Shown: positions 26,615-34,869 of the stretch, in pieces
Layout: the number at the start of each line of letters is the position of its first letter
Position numbering within the stretch: position 1 is the stretch's first letter
Program-made: the position numbers and the translations under genes
The notes under the pieces: model-generated
Told to the model about the DNA's origin: nothing
Seen by the model: the letters and a program-made list of their open reading frames with translations, nothing else
Databases searched by the model: none
From: Flavobacterium chryseum
Lineage (GTDB): Bacteria > Bacteroidota > Bacteroidia > Flavobacteriales > Flavobacteriaceae
DNA length: 64,000 bases
Reading direction: 5' to 3'
Assembly (NCBI RefSeq): GCF_004362015.1
Contig: NZ_SNWW01000008.1
Span: forward strand, 124,001-188,000

Positions 26615-28913
26615 CTACTCTTTTATCTCAAAACCACTTTCCAATCCTTTATCAGAACTTCCTCCAACCATGATTTTAAAAGTTCCGGGCTCCACTAAAT
26701 AATTACCTTCATTATCATAAAAACCGAGTTCCTTATCTGTTAAGGTAAAAGTTACGGTTTTCGTTTCGCCTTTTTTCAGGTTTACCAATTCAAAACCTTT
26801 CAATTCTTTAATTGGTCGAACAATACTTGCGAATTCATCATGAATATATAACTGCACAACTTCTTTTCCGTCATAATTTCCTGAGTTGGTAACGGCAACA
26901 CTAACCTGCACTTTTTCTCCCTTTGCAAAAGAAGTTTTATTTAGCTTCAAGTCTTTATAATCAAATTTAGTATAGCTCAATCCAAAACCAAACGGAAATT
27001 GCGGTGTTTTTTCCACATCCATATAATGCGACCAGAAAACGTTTTTATCGCTGTCAACCGGTCTTCCTGTACTGTATTTATTATAGTAAATCGGAACCTG
27101 ACCCACATTTCTAGGGAAAGACATTGGCAATTTTCCACTTGGGTTATAATCGCCGTATAAAACCTGTGCAACCGCATTTCCGGTTTGTGTTCCTAATTGC
27201 CAGGCTTCTACAATTGCCGGAATTTTTTCTGCAGCCCATGGAATACTTAACGGACGACCGTTATTTAAAACCAAAACAATATTTGGATTCACTTTATAAA
27301 TTTCTTCTAGTAATTCCTGTTGTAATCCCGGCAAATTAAGATCGGTTCTGCTTCTTCCCTCGCCGCTTTGAAAACCATATTCACCCAAAACCATTACGAC
27401 AACATCTGCATTTTTTGCGGCTGTTTTTGCAGCTTCAAATCCGCTTTTGTCTGTTGTGTTGAAAACAGTTTCAGTCAAGAAAGTAGCTTTTTGAGATAGT
27501 AAATCGACACCTTTTTCAAAAACCAATTGATTGTCTTTGTATTGCTGCATTCCTTCTAAAACCGAAACGGCTGTATTGTCATCAGCAGCAATTCTCCAAC
27601 TTCCGAGCGGACTATTTTTATCATTTGCCAAAGCGCCAATCAAAGCAATTTTTTGTCCGGATTTTTTCAGCGGAAGCAAATTCTTTTCATTCTTTAACAG
27701 AACGATAGATTTTTTCGCCATATCCAAAACGCCTTCATTATTGGCTTTACTTCCCACAACTTCTTTTTCGCGTTTTTCATCGCAATATCGGTACGGATCA
27801 TCAAATAAACCTAATTCAAATTTCACACGAAGAATTCTTCGAACAGCATCATCAACCAAAGCTTCTTTTACTTTCCCTTCTTTAACCAAAGCCGCTAATT
27901 TTGCCACATACAAATACGATTCCATATCCATGTCAGAACCTGCAAGTACTGCTTTTGCAGTTGCTTCTGCTTCGTCCTTTGCATATCCGTGTGCAATCAT
28001 TTCCCGAATCGAGGCATAATCAGAAACAACAAATCCATCAAACTTCCATTTTCCTTTTAGAATATCTCTTTGCAGAAAAACATTTCCGGTTGCCGGAACA
28101 CCGTTCAAAGTATTAAACGAATTCATAAAAGTTCTAACTCCAGCCTGAAGCGTTGCCTCAAATGGTGGCAAAACCGAATTATACAATTTAGCATTGCTAA
28201 TATCTACAATATTATATTCCAGTCCGGCTTCAACGTAACCATACGCCGCAAAGTGTTTCGCGCAAGCTGCAATCGTGTTTACTTTTTGCAAATCTGCAAT
28301 GGTTTCACCCTGAAAACCGTGAACTCTGGCGGTTGCAATTTTACTTCCCAAATACGGATCTTCTCCTGCACCTTCCATTACACGACCCCAACGTGCATCG
28401 TTTGCAACATCTACATTTGGACCAAAAGTCCAGTTTATTCCAGATGCAGAAGCTTCATCTGCCGCAATTGCCGCCGATTTTTTAATGGCTTCTAAATCCC
28501 AACTCGCTGCTTCTGCCAGCGGAATCGGACTTAGCGTTTTATAACCGTGAATGACATCAAAACCAATAATCAACGGAATTCCCAATCTCGTTTCTTCAAC
28601 TGCAATTTTCTGTACAGAACGAACTTCTTTAACGCCCCGAACCGTTAACATTGATCCCACTAATCCTTTTCGTAAATGCTCGTATTTCAATTCTGCGGTT
28701 CCACCTTTAGGAGCCGGTCCCGTTACATCCCAAAATCCGTTGTACTGATTCATTTGTCCGACTTTTTCCTCTAAAGTCATAAGAGGCAAAAGCAAATTAA
28801 TTCTTTGCTCAACAGTTTTATTTTTATCCAGATACGGTTTTTTTTGTGCATTCATATTTCCAACAGTAAACAGGGCAAAAAACCCCAATTGTTATTATTT
28901 TTTTATTTTTCAT
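26615..28913 (-). CDS. Beta-glucosidase-type glycoside hydrolase family 3 (apparent frameshift at the signal peptide)
   Basis: GH3 enzymes remove terminal beta-linked sugars. From base 28888 downward the frame gives 757 residues, an N-terminal barrel with the nucleophile in FDGFVVSDYASI, the (alpha/beta)6 domain (VVMVLGEYGFQSGEGRSRTDL) and a fibronectin-III-like tail. This is the BglX-type layout. The frame opens with only a TTG codon, in the middle of a signal sequence. An ATG at 28911-28913 starts MKNKKIITIG but is one base out of frame. Removing one G or T from the run at 28877-28886 would join them into MKNKKIITIGFFALFTVG plus NMNAQ, a complete signal peptide. This is either a sequencing indel or a real mutation. 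In context it may process gluco-oligomers from glucomannan. Confidence 0.85.
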
Positions 28914-28977
28914 TTGGTTAGATAGTTTTTTTTTAGGTTCTGAGTTACTAAGTTGCTAAGTTGCTAAGTTTTAGTTT

Positions 28978-29066
28978 GGGCGTGTCCCTCCGGGTCGGGC
29001 TATCCGTTTCAAGTCCTCGCACTTCCTTCGTCAGGCTGTGGGCTTTCCACTGCTATCCCTCACGCA
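28978..29066 (-). ncRNA. Structured intergenic element, copy A (candidate RNA or dispersed repeat)
   Basis: Read on the minus strand it starts GCGTGAGGGATAGCAGTGGA and ends GGATAGCCCGACCCGGAGG plus GACACGCCC. It is richer in G+C than its surroundings. Its ends and spacing resemble two other intergenic segments here (53312-53395 and 56940-57046). From memory, similar blocks are scattered in Flavobacterium genomes. It lies upstream of the GH3 gene in a 309-base gene-free stretch (28914-29222). Function is unknown. Confidence 0.45.
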
Positions 29067-29108
29067 AAGGGTCTTACAAGAACTTTTCGTTTTTAAACAC
29101 AATCTTGG

Positions 29109-29186
29109 CATTTCGACGGAGGAGAAATCATATAACGGATTTACGGTTCGTTGCTCTCTGGATGTGATTTCTCCTCCGTCGAAATG
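29109..29186. repeat. Perfect 22-bp inverted repeat
   Basis: The left arm (29109-29130, starting CATTTCGACGGAGGAG) and the right arm (29165-29186) are exact inverted copies, 34 bases apart. It is downstream of the esterase gene and could fold into a long hairpin in either transcript. Confidence 0.88.
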
Positions 29187-29222
29187 ACACAAAATGCGAA
29201 AAATCTAAAATCTAAAATCTAA

Positions 29223-30602
29223 TTACTCCGTTATAAAACAAGAAGCCGGCAAATTTGCTTTATTAAACAAATCAGATTGTATTGTATTTCCCCATGCAAA
29301 TCTCACTTTTACAGGAGTCGCTCCTTTTTTACTCGTCAAAATCACCTGATTATTTTTTATCGAAGCTTCTGCCGGATAATAAACTCCATCAGCTCCGGCC
29401 ATCTCAAATTGATTCGATGTTTTGTTTTTAAAGTACAATCCGTCGGCATAATCAAACGAAACGATTGCTTTGTTTTTATCAATCTTTACATCTTTAAAAA
29501 TTGGGCCGTTTACCAAATTAGAATTGACTTTATAAGTATCAGCCAAAGCCAGATTTGCCAAACGAATTCCAACTGATTTTTTATTTTTTGGATGAATATC
29601 AATCGTATCTGAAATATCAGAAGTCAAAACCATTCCCGTTTTTGGAACTTCTTTTAAAATTTTTCGCTGCGAATTTCGCACTGTTACATTTGAGAAATTA
29701 TTGCTTCCGGTTTTATAAGGTGCGATCTGAACAAAGTAAAAAGGAAATTCGTCGTTCCAAACTTTTCTCCAGGAATTAATCAACGCCGACAACGTTTTAT
29801 CATAAACTAAAGAACCCACATTCGATTCGCCCTGATACCATAATGTTCCGGCAATTTTAAAACCAGCAAAAGGATAAATCATCGCGTTATATGCACGCCC
29901 GGGCTGGCGTGGCCCGTATTCTTGTTCGTTGAGTTTTTTAGCATTTTCTAATAAAACCGCATCGTTTTGAACTACCTCTTCCGGCATCCAGATTTCAGCA
30001 GGAGTTCCGCCCCAATTGGATGAAATTAATCCGATTGGGACATTTTTTAAATCTTCTTGCAAACGTTTGGCGAAAAAATAGCCAATTGCGCTGAAGTTTT
30101 TCATGGTTTCCGGAGTTGATTCAACCCAATTTCCGAGTAAATTATTCTGAGGTGTTGTAGCAGTTAATTTCGGAACGGTAAAAAATCGAATGTTAGGATT
30201 TGTAGCATTCTTCATTTCTTCTTCACCATTCTCGATTCCCCAACTTACCGACATTTCCATGTTGGATTGTCCGGAACAAACCCAAACTTCACCAATCAAA
30301 ATATTTTTTAGGATAACTTCATTATATCCTTTTATCGAAATACTGTAAGGCCCGCCCGCTTCGGGAGTTTTTATATGAAGTTCCCACTGCGCCTGATTGT
30401 TGGCTACGACTTTATATTCCTGATTGTTCCAGCTTGAAACCAATTTGATTTCTTCTTTTGGATTTGCCCAACCCCAAATTTTTACTTCAGAATTGCGTTG
30501 CAAAACCATATTATCGCCAAAAATATTCGGAAGGGTAACGTTTGCCATCATAGTATTGGAAATCAATAGAAAGAAAACAAACTTAAATATATTATTTTTC
30601 AT
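29223..30602 (-). CDS. Sialate O-acetylesterase-like (SASA family) carbohydrate esterase
   Basis: The 459 residues begin with a signal peptide (ending NTMMANV). An N-terminal beta-domain (LPNIFGDNMVLQRNSEVKIWGWA) is followed by an SGNH-type esterase domain with the serine in VWVCSGQSNMEMSVSW, the strand GLISSNWGGTPAEIWMP, and YQGESNVG. The C-terminal part holds the DIHPKNKKSVGIRLANLAL block with the predicted catalytic Asp/His. SASA enzymes remove O-acetyl groups from sugars. In plant-degrading Bacteroidota they often act on acetylated xylan or mannan rather than sialic acid. It overlaps the CE2 gene by 11 bases, so the two are co-translated. Confidence 0.88.
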   Translation of the reverse strand: MKNNIFKFVFFLLISNTMMANVTLPNIFGDNMVLQRNSEVKIWGWANPKEEIKLVSSWNNQEYKVVANNQAQWELHIKTPEAGGPYSISIKGYNEVILKNILIGEVWVCSGQSNMEMSVSWGIENGEEEMKNATNPNIRFFTVPKLTATTPQNNLLGNWVESTPETMKNFSAIGYFFAKRLQEDLKNVPIGLISSNWGGTPAEIWMPEEVVQNDAVLLENAKKLNEQEYGPRQPGRAYNAMIYPFAGFKIAGTLWYQGESNVGSLVYDKTLSALINSWRKVWNDEFPFYFVQIAPYKTGSNNFSNVTVRNSQRKILKEVPKTGMVLTSDISDTIDIHPKNKKSVGIRLANLALADTYKVNSNLVNGPIFKDVKIDKNKAIVSFDYADGLYFKNKTSNQFEMAGADGVYYPAEASIKNNQVILTSKKGATPVKVRFAWGNTIQSDLFNKANLPASCFITE

Positions 30603-31686
30603 TTAAGAGCTTTTTTAAAAATGGACCATATTCAGCGGCTAAAATTTTATGATCTGACACATCAGGATGCCCTGAACAACCTTTTGGTGTCATTTGTTTA
30701 AACTTAAAAATCTGAATTGGTTTATGCCTTTTATCTTCCGTGAAAGCGCTTTTTACTTTATTTAAACAATCTTCAAAAACCACGGCTCTTTCTCCATTTA
30801 CCATTGGGCTGTTGGTTATTACTATTTGTGCTTTCGGATTGTGTTTGTACAACATTTTAATGAAGTTGATGTAATTCGAAACATATTTTTCTGCGTTAAA
30901 AGGCAAACGCTCTTTTTTTCCATCTCCGCCAGAAAAATCATTGGTTCCTAAAGCAATACTGATAATATCAGGCTGAAATGCAAAATCATATTTTGGTTTT
31001 GATGGATCTTTTGTTAAATATAAATTCTCATATACTTCCGGCATTATAGCTTCGTCTTTATTTTCATCGTTCCAGTTTCGATACATTCCAATTCCTGAAA
31101 CTGAACTCATTAAATAGTCAACATCAATTTTTCTGGAAAGTATTGGACCATATGCGTAGTATCCGTTGTGATGATCAAAATATTCTCCTTTATCGCAGGG
31201 AACATCTGACGGATCGCTCGCCGCGCCACAGGTAATTGAATCTCCAATAAATTCGATTTTCTTTTTCTTTTTCGACGAAATCGAAGTTAGTTTTGCTGTT
31301 GTTCCGTAGAAAAAAATTCCACCGCTGTGGGCTTCTGTAGTTTTATAAATAGTTAAATTATGAACTTTTTTATTGGAAGTTACTTTTATTGGAAATGATT
31401 GTACTGCACCTTTTTCAATTCGTAGTTTTCCAATATATTTTCCATCCAAAACTAAGGAAACATAATTATGATGTTCCCAAGAATCAACACTTTGCAATGA
31501 AATCGCGCATTTATTCCCTATAAAATTGAATGAAACCGAAGAAGCTGTTCCGATTAAAACAACAGCATTGTTCTGGAGTTTTTCGATGCGGCCTTCATAA
31601 AGAAATTTATCTGTTTTGTTTTGAGCTTTCGAAACAACCGAAATCAACAAAAACAAAATTAAAAGTGCTATTTTTTTTGGAAACAT
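30592..31686 (-). CDS. Acetyl esterase, carbohydrate esterase family 2-like (SGNH hydrolase)
   Basis: This 364-residue secreted enzyme has the two-domain CE2 form. After a signal peptide (ending VVSKAQ) comes a small jelly-roll (about 25-135, GRIEKLQNNAVVLIGTASSV). The SGNH esterase domain follows with the nucleophile in IEFIGDSITCG, the Gly/Asn blocks SVSGIGMYRNW and ALGTNDF, and the final SGHPDVSDH containing the His. CE2 enzymes deacetylate xylo-, manno- and glucopyranosyl residues, preferring O-6. It pairs with the SASA esterase gene, so this unit probably deals with acetylated glucomannan. The upstream gap (31687-31902) separates it from a divergent cell-wall gene. Confidence 0.87.
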   Translation of the reverse strand: MFPKKIALLILFLLISVVSKAQNKTDKFLYEGRIEKLQNNAVVLIGTASSVSFNFIGNKCAISLQSVDSWEHHNYVSLVLDGKYIGKLRIEKGAVQSFPIKVTSNKKVHNLTIYKTTEAHSGGIFFYGTTAKLTSISSKKKKKIEFIGDSITCGAASDPSDVPCDKGEYFDHHNGYYAYGPILSRKIDVDYLMSSVSGIGMYRNWNDENKDEAIMPEVYENLYLTKDPSKPKYDFAFQPDIISIALGTNDFSGGDGKKERLPFNAEKYVSNYINFIKMLYKHNPKAQIVITNSPMVNGERAVVFEDCLNKVKSAFTEDKRHKPIQIFKFKQMTPKGCSGHPDVSDHKILAAEYGPFLKKLLNEK

Positions 31687-31902
31687 AATTTATTCGTTAA
31701 AATCTTAATGTGATTCACAAATATATCTGAAAAATATTTTCAAAAAAGATACTAAAACATCAAAAAGCAATAAAAAAACACCAGAATAATTAAACTCGTT
31801 TTACGTTATAGTATCATTCTTATAAGTCAATAGCAAGTATTCCTTTGATTTTCAAAAGCAACAAACTATCTTTAAAAAATTAATCTTTGATTTGCCTCAA
31901 AA

Positions 31903-32412
31903 ATGAAACTGACTCTTTACATATTAACTGCAACAGCTTTTTTGCTTTCTTCTTTCACCTGCGAAAAAGAAAACAAACCAATAGTTCATCAAATTCACAA
32001 AACATCATCTAAAATTGACCGCGATTCTATTGTTAGTTACGCTAAAAATTATTTAGGAACTCCTTATCTGTATGCCGGAAGTGATCCGAAAAAAGGATTT
32101 GACTGTTCGGGATTTGTGAGTTATGTTTTTAAAAATTTCAACGTAAATTTACCAAGAAGTTCCAGCAGTTATAAAGATTTGGGAACTTCATTAAATCCTG
32201 AAGATTTTAAAGTTGGAGATATTTTGGTTTTTTACGGCTACAAAGACAGAACTGTTGTTGGTCATCTTGGCATTATTTGCGAGGCCAACGGAATGCAGTC
32301 CAAATTTATACATGCTTCTTCGGGAAAAGTAAATAGTGTTACGATTACTTCTTTAGGTACAGAACATTATACCAATCGTTTTTATAAATGTATTGATGTC
32401 TTGTCTAAATAG
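31903..32412 (+). CDS. NlpC/P60-family cysteine peptidase
   Basis: This 169-residue secreted endopeptidase should cut peptide bonds in peptidoglycan stems. A signal sequence ends near SSFTC; Cys20 may be lipidated, although SFTC is a weak lipobox. The NlpC/P60 domain (about 40-165) has the catalytic Cys in KGFDCSGFVSYVF, a His in VVGHLGIIC and a second His in FIHASSGKVN. It is a minimal enzyme without SH3 or LysM domains. The convergent L,D-transpeptidase gene next door is another wall enzyme. Confidence 0.9.
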   Translation: MKLTLYILTATAFLLSSFTCEKENKPIVHQIHKTSSKIDRDSIVSYAKNYLGTPYLYAGSDPKKGFDCSGFVSYVFKNFNVNLPRSSSSYKDLGTSLNPEDFKVGDILVFYGYKDRTVVGHLGIICEANGMQSKFIHASSGKVNSVTITSLGTEHYTNRFYKCIDVLSK

Positions 32413-32441
32413 TTTTTTTATTAATAATGATTTTATTGATT

Positions 32442-32542
32442 TTTTCACGCAGATTTAAAAAGATTTAAGCAGATGTGCGCAGATTTATTAAAAAAAAATC
32501 TAATTAAAATCTAATTAAAATCTGCTTTAATCTGCGTGAAAA
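32442..32542. repeat. Inverted repeat 'cacgcagatt' between convergent genes
   Basis: TTTTCACGCAGATT (32442-32455) and AATCTGCGTGAAAA (32529-32542) are exact inverted copies. Inner TTAAGCAGAT/ATCTGCTTTAA segments extend the fold. It lies between the NlpC/P60 and L,D-transpeptidase genes and may serve as a bidirectional terminator. Confidence 0.8.
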
Positions 32543-32566
32543 TTAGGCGGCAAACCTTTTTATAAC

Positions 32567-34147
32567 TTATTCTTCTGTAAGTAGTTTTATCAGACTTTCA
32601 TCTCTTTGGTAAACATCTTTATAAAAATTCAACTGTCCCTTTCTATCTACCCAAGCGGTAAAATATCCAATATAAACGGGCACTTTCTTTTTTAGCGTAC
32701 ACCAGCTTTCTTTACCTGCATGCATGGCTTTATCAATTTTTGCCGGTGTCCATCTTGGATCTTGTTTTAAAAGTTCAATGGCCAATTCTCTTGGTTTCGC
32801 AACGCGCACACAACCATGACTAAAAGCTCTGCTTTCTCTTTCGAACAAACTTTTTGCAGGAGTATCATGTAAATAAATATTATTTGAGTTTGGAAATAAA
32901 AACTTCACCAAACCAAGTGAATTATTTTTTCCGGGAAGTTGTCGCACTGCACCGTTATTCCATTCGAGATTTTTTTGTGCAAGGTAATTTTTATTCTTAG
33001 CCATTCCGGGTTTGATCTCTTTATTAATGATACTTGTGGGAACATTCCAATACGGGCTAAAAACAATATTATTCATCATTCCGCTAAAAATAACGGTTTT
33101 TGTCATTGCTTTTCCAACCACGACTGGTGAAGTAAAGGCAATTTCACGATCACGGATTAAATATAATTTGAATTCCGGAATATTAACTTCTATAAATTCT
33201 TTTCCTTTTTCGAGTTCAGGATCAATCCATCTGCAACGTTCCATATTGGCAATAATCGTTTTAATTCTGTCAGAAACCGGAACATTCATTTCCTGAATAT
33301 GTTCAGATGTAATTTTTCCGTTTACGATATTTCCGTTATGCGATTGGAAATTTTTAACGCCATCAACTAAAATATCGTCATAGACCAAACTTTTATTGTT
33401 TTCTTTAAGTTCTCCGGTTATAAATAGTCGTTCTCTAATTTGTGCAATAGCAAGTGCAGAATCGCCTTTTTGTAAACTTTTAAAATCATCTCCTACTTCG
33501 ATATTTTTCCATCCGCCTTTTTTCTCGATTTCTCTGTATTGACGAAGCGCATCACGAAGTTTGTAATACTGACTGAACATTTTGCTCTTTTTGTCATCGC
33601 TTATCGTAGATTTTTCAAAGATTGAATCTGAAAAAACCTGATAATTTAGTTTTTTTCGGGGTAAAAGCCATTCTAAAGAAATTGTTGTTTTTTCATCTAC
33701 GCCTGATACTTTCTGAACGTAATAGAAATATAAATTGGTTATCATCAAATCAGTAGTAATTTGTGATAATTTATTATCAGAAACACGTTCAAAAATAGGC
33801 GTGATTTTTCCGTTATACGGAAAGTTGGCTTTTAAACCTTCTTCTTCTAAACCTCTGTATTTATTAAATAAAGTATTTCCAAATTCTACAACTCCTTTAT
33901 TATCCAACCATAATTGGGTAGATTTTTTTTTCTTGTATAATGACAAAACATCATTTTGAAATTTATTCAATTTAGGATAGGTTTCGTAAAAAGCCGCAAT
34001 AGCAGCACTATCAATATGAATCTTAAGTTCAGGAGCTTCTTTTTTAGGATTGTTTTTTAAATTTTCTTCATTCTTTTCAGATTTAGAATTGCATGAGACA
34101 GCAATAAAAAGAGCAATAAAAGCAGTAAGCGAATACAAAAATTTCAT
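32567..34147 (-). CDS. L,D-transpeptidase (YcbB-like), lipoprotein
   Basis: This 526-residue periplasmic enzyme should form 3-3 peptidoglycan cross-links or attach proteins to the wall. It begins with a signal peptide whose FIAVSC is a plausible lipobox. An N-terminal helical region (about 50-240) precedes a peptidoglycan-binding-like segment (LQKGDSALAIAQIRERLFITGE). The YkuD catalytic domain (about 300-480) ends in SHGCVRVAKPRELA with the catalytic Cys. The long N-terminal part and the insertion inside the YkuD domain match the YcbB/LdtD class. Confidence 0.92.
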   Translation of the reverse strand: MKFLYSLTAFIALFIAVSCNSKSEKNEENLKNNPKKEAPELKIHIDSAAIAAFYETYPKLNKFQNDVLSLYKKKKSTQLWLDNKGVVEFGNTLFNKYRGLEEEGLKANFPYNGKITPIFERVSDNKLSQITTDLMITNLYFYYVQKVSGVDEKTTISLEWLLPRKKLNYQVFSDSIFEKSTISDDKKSKMFSQYYKLRDALRQYREIEKKGGWKNIEVGDDFKSLQKGDSALAIAQIRERLFITGELKENNKSLVYDDILVDGVKNFQSHNGNIVNGKITSEHIQEMNVPVSDRIKTIIANMERCRWIDPELEKGKEFIEVNIPEFKLYLIRDREIAFTSPVVVGKAMTKTVIFSGMMNNIVFSPYWNVPTSIINKEIKPGMAKNKNYLAQKNLEWNNGAVRQLPGKNNSLGLVKFLFPNSNNIYLHDTPAKSLFERESRAFSHGCVRVAKPRELAIELLKQDPRWTPAKIDKAMHAGKESWCTLKKKVPVYIGYFTAWVDRKGQLNFYKDVYQRDESLIKLLTEE

Positions 34148-34261
34148 AAAATTATTTTTAATAAAAGTAGAAAAGTTTTAATATAATTTAAGTTGCCGGA
34201 GCAAAAATTAATCACATAATTACTAACAGGATTTTTAGTCGAATTTCATTTAAATAACAAA

Positions 34262-34297
34262 CAAAAAAAACTCCAGATACATTACATACCTGGAGTT
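34262..34297 (-). terminator. Terminator after the DUF1573 gene
   Basis: AACTCCAG (34269-34276) pairs with CTGGAGTT (34290-34297). On the minus strand the hairpin is followed by a run of eight T. Confidence 0.85.
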
Positions 34298-34323
34298 CTC
34301 CCCTTTATAATCAACCTTTTTAT

Positions 34324-34740
34324 TTAAATAACCGTACCTTTTAAAGTCAAAATTTTTGGCGCAGTTTCAGCGCTTGTTGTTACAGTAACTGTTTTAGTAA
34401 AAGCACCTTTATTTGCTGCATTATAGGTAGCCGTTATTTTTGCCGATTTACCAGGCAAAATTGGCTCTTTTGTATAATCTGTTGCTGTACAACCACAAGA
34501 TCCCTGAACTGTTGTGATTACAACTGCCGTTTTTCCTGTATTTTTAAATTCATAAACAATTGCTTTTGGTGTTCCTTGCGGAATTTCACCAACATCAACT
34601 GTTTCTGCTTTCCAAACTATTGTTGATGCAGTAATTGTTGTGTTTTCATTTTTGCAAACTAATGTTTTAACTGGCGCTATTGCCGAAAAAGACATTAATC
34701 CTAAAGCAAGAGCTAACATCGAAATTTTAATAATTTTCAT
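34324..34740 (-). CDS. Secreted DUF1573 domain protein
   Basis: This small secreted protein (138 residues from the ATG at 34740; a TTG two codons upstream is less likely) has a signal peptide (ending MSFSAIA). One DUF1573 Ig-like domain (about 40-138) contains the hallmark TTVQGSCGCTATDYTKEPILPGKSAKI. DUF1573 proteins are common and abundant in Bacteroidota but have no settled function. The fold resembles Ig-like domains of periplasmic chaperone or structural proteins. It is divergent from the histidine kinase gene across about 130-160 bases. Confidence 0.9.
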   Translation of the reverse strand: MKIIKISMLALALGLMSFSAIAPVKTLVCKNENTTITASTIVWKAETVDVGEIPQGTPKAIVYEFKNTGKTAVVITTVQGSCGCTATDYTKEPILPGKSAKITATYNAANKGAFTKTVTVTTSAETAPKILTLKGTVI

Positions 34741-34869
34741 AGTCAATTTATTTTAATGGTTTATAGTTAAATTTTCTATACCAAAAGTAATTGAGTTAAA
34801 ATCGATTCGCTGTTAAGCGGTATCAAATGTTTGTTAACGACTTGTTAACGGGTGTTTTTATTTTAAATT

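Noticed and set aside
26472..26702. Plus-strand 76-codon open frame after the DUF433 gene
   Set aside because: It overlaps the inverted repeat and the GH3 end and has no family resemblance or start context.
27531..28495. Plus-strand open frames inside the GH3 gene
   Set aside because: They are antisense shadows of a well-conserved glycoside hydrolase.
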